NCBI GenBank assembly: GCA_003555395.1
Contig: PWHU01000046.1
Span: 1-37,338 of the forward strand
DNA: 37,338 nucleotides
From: Thermoplasmata archaeon
GTDB taxonomy: Archaea > Thermoplasmatota > Thermoplasmata > Halarchaeoplasmatales > Halarchaeoplasmataceae
Direction of reading: 5' to 3'
A program made the position numbers and the translations under genes. The notes under the pieces were generated by a model, which was given only the letters and a program-made list of their open reading frames with translations, made no database searches and was not told where the DNA came from. Position 1 is the stretch's first letter, and every line of letters begins with the position of its first letter. Below are positions 32,676 through 37,338 of this stretch, in pieces.

Positions 32676-33893
32676 ATGGTCAAGAAAGAAACAATGCCTC
32701 TACTTTACGATCATCATACACATACTACCGGCTATGCCGCTCTTCTTCACTCCGTCGATCTGAGCGAAGTTAGAGAAAAGGACGAGGCTGTCTCGCTCAT
32801 AAAAGAAAATTGTTCCGAAGATAAAGCTAACGTAGTATTAGGATGGAACAATTCATATTACTCTTTCGGTAGAACGGAGGTAGAAGAACTCCCACCAGTG
32901 GTGATATGCAATCTCTCATTCCACGGATTTATATTCAACGAGAAGGCACGAGAAAAGGTGAAGAAAATATCCGATCACGCAGACATACTGGAAAAGATGA
33001 ACGATCCATACTGGGTGGAGAGGAACTTACCCGCTATAATGAAATTTTTAGTCAAACTCGAAGGATTGGATGAAGAAAAACTTGATGCTTTTTTTGATTT
33101 TCTGTCCGATAACGGTATCTGGAGAACCGACGACATGCTGCTTCCTAGCGAAAGTGTTCTGGACTTATTCGAGAATACTGGATATCATAAAAGGACGGAT
33201 TTTTGGGCGGATATACAGACTTACGAGGAATTAAGCGAAGAGGGTAAGAGAAAAGTAAAAGGCGTCAAACTATTCGCGGATGGAGCACTCGGCCCCAGTA
33301 CAGCCGCTATCAAAGAAAAGTATAGTGACGGAAGTGAGGGCATACTGATATATGCCGACGATGAATTCAAAGAGGTTTTGGAGGGGTTAAAGTATCTTGA
33401 TGCGGAAAAGATCTCTATCCACGGCATCGGTAACAGAGCTACGGAACAGATAGTAAGAGTGATAAAAAAGATGGAAAAGAGCGGCGCCTATGTTCCAAAA
33501 ACTCGGATAGAACACGCCCAGTTCATATCGAAAAGTACTGCGGAGGAAGCTAAAAGGTTGGGTATAAAGCTGAGTATGCAGCCAAACTTCAGTTTCGATT
33601 CGGTGCATTACAGTGACAGACTACCAGAGAATTACGTGAAGAGGAACAATCCGTTCAGGATGTTGATAGACGATGTAGGTTTCATCCCCGGTGAAGACTT
33701 GATTTTTGGATCCGACGGTATGCCCTACGGAGTCAAGCCCGCTTTAGAGTCCTCTTTGTTTCCGCCTTACAAAGGACAAAGATTAGCCTTAGATGAGTTC
33801 AAAGATGGCTTCTGCTTGAGGAGTAAAAAGCAGGGTTCTATAGAACTCCGTATACGTGAAGAAGAGGTCTTCATCGAGAAGATCAACATATGA
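32676..33893 (+). CDS. YtcJ-like metal-dependent amidohydrolase, compact form
   Basis: The 405-aa product has the amidohydrolase barrel: the metal-site H-x-H at 14-16 (YDHHTHT), VKGVKLFADGALGPSTAAI, the His-bearing ISIHGIGNRAT, RIEHAQFISKS, and LIFGSDGMPYG with the catalytic Asp. This matches the YtcJ/Amidohydro_3 group. Usual members begin with about 50 residues of a beta-sandwich domain and end with its other half; here the H-x-H begins at residue 14 and the C-terminus is short. The substrate is unknown. The ATG at 32676 has GGAAGGGA (32663-32670) as SD; an in-frame TTG at 32661 precedes it. Confidence 0.82.
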   Translation: MVKKETMPLLYDHHTHTTGYAALLHSVDLSEVREKDEAVSLIKENCSEDKANVVLGWNNSYYSFGRTEVEELPPVVICNLSFHGFIFNEKAREKVKKISDHADILEKMNDPYWVERNLPAIMKFLVKLEGLDEEKLDAFFDFLSDNGIWRTDDMLLPSESVLDLFENTGYHKRTDFWADIQTYEELSEEGKRKVKGVKLFADGALGPSTAAIKEKYSDGSEGILIYADDEFKEVLEGLKYLDAEKISIHGIGNRATEQIVRVIKKMEKSGAYVPKTRIEHAQFISKSTAEEAKRLGIKLSMQPNFSFDSVHYSDRLPENYVKRNNPFRMLIDDVGFIPGEDLIFGSDGMPYGVKPALESSLFPPYKGQRLALDEFKDGFCLRSKKQGSIELRIREEEVFIEKINI

Positions 33894-33915
33894 ATTCGCA
33901 TGTGAACAGTAAAAT

Positions 33916-35538
33916 TCATCTCTTGCCCCTTTTTGGCTTTTCCTCGTCTAACGTTACGTTTGATTTCGATATCGGCTTATCTTCGATAACTTTCTCCTTC
34001 CATCTACCAGTTTTATAGACGCCTAAAGCTAGAGCGAATGCGATGACGTTACTGAGTGCCATGCCCATCCATACACCCGTAGAATGGAATGAGAGGAAGA
34101 TAGCGAATAGAAATACCAGAGGAAGCCTCAGACCCCAAAGTCTGACCAAACTCAACCCCATCTGGAGCCTTGTATGACCGGAACCACTGAGTAGCGAAGT
34201 CACACCTCTAAAAACGCCGAAGAAAGGCATCGCAAGAGAGAATATCATGAGGAAAGTGGCTCCCTCGGCAATTACCTCTGGTGACTCCGGTATGAAGATC
34301 ATTATCAGGTTGTTCCTCAATGCGAAAAGTGCGAACGTGAATACGACCATCAAACCGGCCACGGCGAGAAAGCCCTTTTTGGCGACCTCCTCAGACCTTT
34401 CGATATCGTCGGCCCCTAAACTCTGACCCACCATGGTACTGATAGCCATGGCAAAACCTCCCATGATCAAGAAGGTGATGTTCAAGATCCGATTACCAAC
34501 GCTGTATGCGGCCCCTGCCACCTCCGGATTCGGTAGTCGATAAATAATAGCCCATAAGATTATGAAACCGATAGAGGTACCGAACCTGCCTATACCGGCC
34601 GGGATACCTATATTCAAGAATTTTTTCAATCTAGATAGATCTGGTTTAAGGTAGGAAAGTTCCAGTTTCAGACCCACCTTTCCCGTGAACAGCATGTAAG
34701 TCGCATATATGGAACCGATACCTCTGCTCATTATGGTTCCTATCGCGGCGCCTCTCACCCCCAGTGCCGGTATCGGACCGATGAAGGGAAGCTCTGGTAT
34801 GGTAACTCCTAGGAAAGGCATAGGTCCGGAGCCGAATATAAGGATAGGATTGATAATCATATTCAGACTGACGGAGAACGCTGTTATCTTCATGGGAGTT
34901 ATGGTGTCGCCCCAGCCTCTCAAAGTATACATGAAGGCAAAGAAGAGGAACATGAACGGGAGGCCGAGGAAGATTATCTGTATATATTGAGTGCCGTAAT
35001 AGGCTAATTCCTCCTCACCTCCTGTCAAGAGGTTCATAAATGTGGGAGTCATGAAATAACCGAAGATACCTATGATGAGTGAAGCTACGATGGCTATGAA
35101 ATAAAGTTGGCCCGCGGTCCTATCAGCCTCCTCAAAGTTCTTTTGACCAGTGTATTGCGAGATAAGTGCCAGTGCCGCGATCCCGAACCCCATCTCGATG
35201 GACATCATCATGAACACTACAGTCCAGCCCTGACCCACCGCAGTTACGGAATACTCCGCGATTTCCGGATTAGGGATCCTTCCAAGCCAGAAGGTGTCTA
35301 TTAGATTATAGAGTGTTCTTAAAAACGTGGCGACCATCATGGGCCATCCCAGCTTGAACATCACGGCTAGAACGTTTCCTTCCAATATCTCGTCTTTACT
35401 GGGTTTTTTCATCCTTTCTTTTAAAAAAGCATAGACTCCTTCCCGCCGCATCCCCCTCAGTATAGCTCCAGGTTTTTTTAGTATGGCTACCAGGAGACTA
35501 TAGATACTTCTTAAAATTTCGGCAGGTCCCCTTTGCAT
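33916..35538 (-). CDS. MATE family efflux transporter
   Basis: The 540-aa product has 12 helices in two related halves, with the MATE segments GWPMMVATFLRTLYNLIDTFWLG near residues 65-88 (given in part), ALALISQYTGQKNFEEA in the first half and TMVGQSLGADDIERSEE in the second. GAAIGTIMSRGI separates the halves. It would export cationic or drug-like compounds in exchange for Na+ or H+. An N-terminal extension of about 50 basic residues precedes the first helix. The ATG at 35538 follows AAAAATATTAATA (about 35567-35580), a TATA at near-leaderless spacing; an in-frame GTG lies one codon earlier. Confidence 0.93.
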   Translation of the reverse strand: MQRGPAEILRSIYSLLVAILKKPGAILRGMRREGVYAFLKERMKKPSKDEILEGNVLAVMFKLGWPMMVATFLRTLYNLIDTFWLGRIPNPEIAEYSVTAVGQGWTVVFMMMSIEMGFGIAALALISQYTGQKNFEEADRTAGQLYFIAIVASLIIGIFGYFMTPTFMNLLTGGEEELAYYGTQYIQIIFLGLPFMFLFFAFMYTLRGWGDTITPMKITAFSVSLNMIINPILIFGSGPMPFLGVTIPELPFIGPIPALGVRGAAIGTIMSRGIGSIYATYMLFTGKVGLKLELSYLKPDLSRLKKFLNIGIPAGIGRFGTSIGFIILWAIIYRLPNPEVAGAAYSVGNRILNITFLIMGGFAMAISTMVGQSLGADDIERSEEVAKKGFLAVAGLMVVFTFALFALRNNLIMIFIPESPEVIAEGATFLMIFSLAMPFFGVFRGVTSLLSGSGHTRLQMGLSLVRLWGLRLPLVFLFAIFLSFHSTGVWMGMALSNVIAFALALGVYKTGRWKEKVIEDKPISKSNVTLDEEKPKRGKR

Positions 35539-35579
35539 CACTCATCGTTCGATCATTTGGACTAAAGGTATTAATATTT

Positions 35580-35595
35580 TTGCATCGCTGTGCAA
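35580..35595. promoter_or_regulatory. Inverted repeat at the MATE promoter
   Basis: TTGCA-TCGCTG-TGCAA, a perfect 5-bp dyad with a 6-nt centre, directly upstream of the TATA-like stretch of the MATE gene. It could be the binding site of a regulator of the exporter; the arms are short. Confidence 0.35.
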
Positions 35596-35636
35596 TCATT
35601 TAGATGGTGTGATAACGATTCTATATTCCGTTAAGG

Positions 35637-36392
35637 TTAGATGGACGTTTTAGAGGCTAAAAATTCCGTCCCCACGTCGAATCTTTCTTCCAGCAGCTCT
35701 TTTATCTTCTTTACGCCTAAAGTTTCCGTGGCGTAGTGACCAGCGAATATCAAAGGCATGTTCAGATCTAACGCCTCGTTATAGGCCATGTAAGTTCGTT
35801 CTCCGGTGATGAAAAGTTGCGCACCGTTTTCTTTTGCTCCGGAGAGTGCCTGTCCGCCCTTGCCCGTCAATATACCGATCTTTTTCACTTCTTCTTTTCC
35901 TCGTAGGACAAAAGTGTCTGTATCCAATTTGTTTTTTAGCTCTTCAGCTATATCCTCTACTTTCCTTTTCTCATGAAAATCAGCCATCCTGGCTATCTTC
36001 GTTCCCTGATACTCCATGAAAGGTTCTCCTACCTCCGCATCGATGGTCTCGGCCAAGAGTACGTTGTTGCCGACTTCGGGATGCACATCTAAAGGGAGGT
36101 GTGCGCCGTACAAGCCTATGTCGTTCCTGATCAGGCTTCGGACCATGTCGTATTCTCTTCCAACGAGCTTTTTGATGCCGCCTCCCCATATCAGCCCGTG
36201 ATGTACGAATAAAAGGTCGGCGTCGATCTCGACGGCCCTATCAACGATATCTTTTCTCACGTCCACGGCGAAAGCGATCTTTTTGATCTTCGAAGGAGCG
36301 TCGACCTGAACTCCGTTCTCGCTTTCATCTTCTATCTCATCTATCGAAAGGAAGTCATCAAGGAACTTTACTACCTCTACATCGCTTATCAT
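35637..36392 (-). CDS. NIF3-like dinuclear-metal protein (GTP cyclohydrolase I type 2/NIF3 family)
   Basis: The 251-aa product carries the family's metal ligands: VHHGLIWGG with H64 and H65, GAHLPLDVHPEVGNN with D102, and the C-terminal GHYATETLG with a His/Glu pair. The GILTGKGGQAL segment in the middle is typical. NIF3 proteins form toroidal hexamers with a two-metal site; the cellular reaction is unsettled. The short form, without a central PII-like insert, is normal in archaea. The frame opens at a GTG (36398) inside GGTGTG, which is the SD for the ATG at 36392. It is divergent from the M55 peptidase gene. Confidence 0.93.
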   Translation of the reverse strand: MISDVEVVKFLDDFLSIDEIEDESENGVQVDAPSKIKKIAFAVDVRKDIVDRAVEIDADLLFVHHGLIWGGGIKKLVGREYDMVRSLIRNDIGLYGAHLPLDVHPEVGNNVLLAETIDAEVGEPFMEYQGTKIARMADFHEKRKVEDIAEELKNKLDTDTFVLRGKEEVKKIGILTGKGGQALSGAKENGAQLFITGERTYMAYNEALDLNMPLIFAGHYATETLGVKKIKELLEERFDVGTEFLASKTSI

Positions 36393-36576
36393 TTTCACAC
36401 CTTTTCTTAGGCAAAAGCAGCAGAATACATATCCCTTTCGGTGTACGAAGAGATAAGTGAGATTGATCAGTTCTGAAGATCGTTCATTTTACCTAGCTGC
36501 GATGATCTTTGGATGATCGTCGGTCTCTACGATGGAGGTTAGAAAAATAGGATCGTTTGTTGATAGCAGATCGAGC

Positions 36577-36587
36577 AAAATATTATT
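36577..36587 (+). promoter_or_regulatory. TATA box of the M55 peptidase gene
   Basis: AAAATATTATT centred about 38 nt before the ATG at 36620, giving a leader of about 10 nt that holds GGTGA (36611-36615). The remaining 36399-36570 gap shows no gene; it contains a short direct repeat of GATGATC. Confidence 0.45.
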
Positions 36588-36619
36588 AATCATCACACAT
36601 TTCTTTTCTCGGTGAAAAC

Positions 36620-37338
36620 ATGACATATTTGTTCTCGGTGGATATAGAAGGTATTTCAGGAGTGGTTTCAGGCCCTCAATGTAAGATGGACTCTAAAGAG
36701 TACGATAGAGCCCAGAAATTGATGACAAAAGAAGCCGACGCCGCGGCAAAAGGAGCATTCGAAGCGGGAGCCGAAACCGTTTACGTGACCGACGGCCACG
36801 GAAAGATGAGGAACATAATCATCGAAGATCTAGATGAAAGAGTCGAATTGTTCAGCGGAAGACCAAAATTGCTCTCGCAGATGGAAGGGTTGAGCGAAGA
36901 ATTGACCGGCGTAGGTTATATCGGTTATCACAGCTCGGCTCACAGTCAGGGCACGCTTTCACACACTTATTCCGGTGCGGTGGTAGATAAACTGATGATA
37001 GGAGATGTTATGGCCAGCGAGTTCGCGATGAATTCGTTTCTCGCCGCTAAATACGACGTTCCGATCTTCTTCTTAGCTGGAGACGATGAGATAATACGTG
37101 AGGCCAAGGAACTTTATCCCGAGATACCTCATGTACGTACTAAAAAAGCAACGGGTAGATACAGCGCCAAGTGTAGACATCCAAAAGTTGTCAGAAAAGA
37201 GATACGGGAAAAGGTGGAAGAAGCTATTGAGAACGATAGAGGCAAGATAATAGAGCCGGAAGAGACCCGCTTCCACGTCTGGTTCAAAGACGCCGGTAAG
37301 CTCGACAACGTAGAGCTTTTGCCTTCTGTTGAAAGAAC
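36620..37338 (+). CDS. M55 family D-aminopeptidase (DppA-like), N-terminal part (runs off the window)
   Basis: The first 239 codons are present. Metal ligands are in register with Bacillus subtilis DppA: D8 and E10 in SVDIEGISGV, H60 in VTDGHGK, H104 in GYHSSAHS, and E134 (E133 in DppA) in MASEFAMNS; the catalytic-site H115 is in LSHTYSG. DppA is a decameric zinc D-aminopeptidase; the archaeal members may act on other small peptides or amides. GGTGA at 36611-36615 is the SD for the ATG at 36620. The C-terminal part is outside the window, so the full length cannot be judged. Confidence 0.93.
   Translation, partial: MTYLFSVDIEGISGVVSGPQCKMDSKEYDRAQKLMTKEADAAAKGAFEAGAETVYVTDGHGKMRNIIIEDLDERVELFSGRPKLLSQMEGLSEELTGVGYIGYHSSAHSQGTLSHTYSGAVVDKLMIGDVMASEFAMNSFLAAKYDVPIFFLAGDDEIIREAKELYPEIPHVRTKKATGRYSAKCRHPKVVRKEIREKVEEAIENDRGKIIEPEETRFHVWFKDAGKLDNVELLPSVER

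Overview
The window is archaeal and probably from a Thermoplasmatota-like euryarchaeon; the phylum is an inference. Archaeal markers are ribosomal proteins eL15 and eL20, prefoldin alpha, an A-type ATP synthase subunit D, archaeal-type phosphoglycerate mutase, fructose-bisphosphate aldolase/phosphatase, a NOG1-family GTPase and an adenosine-specific kinase. Many genes have a TATA-like box about 25-31 nt upstream of the ATG, as in leaderless transcription, while others have GGTGA/GAGGT-type Shine-Dalgarno (SD) sites. Proteins are rich in Glu and Asp, which may reflect moderate salt. No rRNA, CRISPR array, insertion sequence or phage gene was seen, and no gene-free stretch exceeds 300 bases.

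Layout. 1-625: start of a P-type cation ATPase (minus), preceded by a tandem 34-bp repeat at 685-765. 837-7075: a five-gene minus-strand operon for an archaeal Tad/type IV pilus-like machine with two secretion ATPases, two separate TadB/TadC-like membrane proteins and one pilin-like protein. 7239-8520: a small Cys/His basic protein divergent from a YVTN beta-propeller. 8545-11133 (minus): eL20, prefoldin alpha, FtsY and a ParB-like/GNAT fusion. 11343-14212: eL15, NOG1 GTPase, FKBP isomerase and a small membrane protein. 14197-16111: a large membrane protein with a degenerate UbiA-like motif and tRNA-Arg(CCT). 16274-18452: a GyrI-like protein, FBP aldolase/phosphatase, a Mth938-like protein and a broken second Mth938-like fragment. 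18505-20974: FAH-family hydrolase, 60-aa membrane protein and sodium:solute symporter (minus). 21022-24184: Trm9-like methyltransferase, DUF92 protein, apgM and adenosine-specific kinase. 24265-28139: a zinc-ribbon membrane protein divergent from a secreted M14 carboxypeptidase with tandem C-terminal repeats. 28154-30219 (minus): A-ATPase subunit D, a small membrane protein with no ATG start, and imidazolonepropionase. 30295-37338: Nudix hydrolase, MFS transporter, GNAT, compact YtcJ-like amidohydrolase, MATE transporter, NIF3-like protein and the start of an M55 D-aminopeptidase-like protein.

Together the genes suggest a gluconeogenic (FBPA/P, ApgM), peptide- and amino-acid-using heterotroph (secreted M14 peptidase, M55 peptidase, HutI, symporter) with surface pili. 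Most of the window is core housekeeping. The less ordinary items are the doubled-ATPase pilus operon, the structured eL15 leader, the UbiA-like membrane protein, the ParB/GNAT fusion, the broken Mth938 copy and the hidden small gene after atpD.
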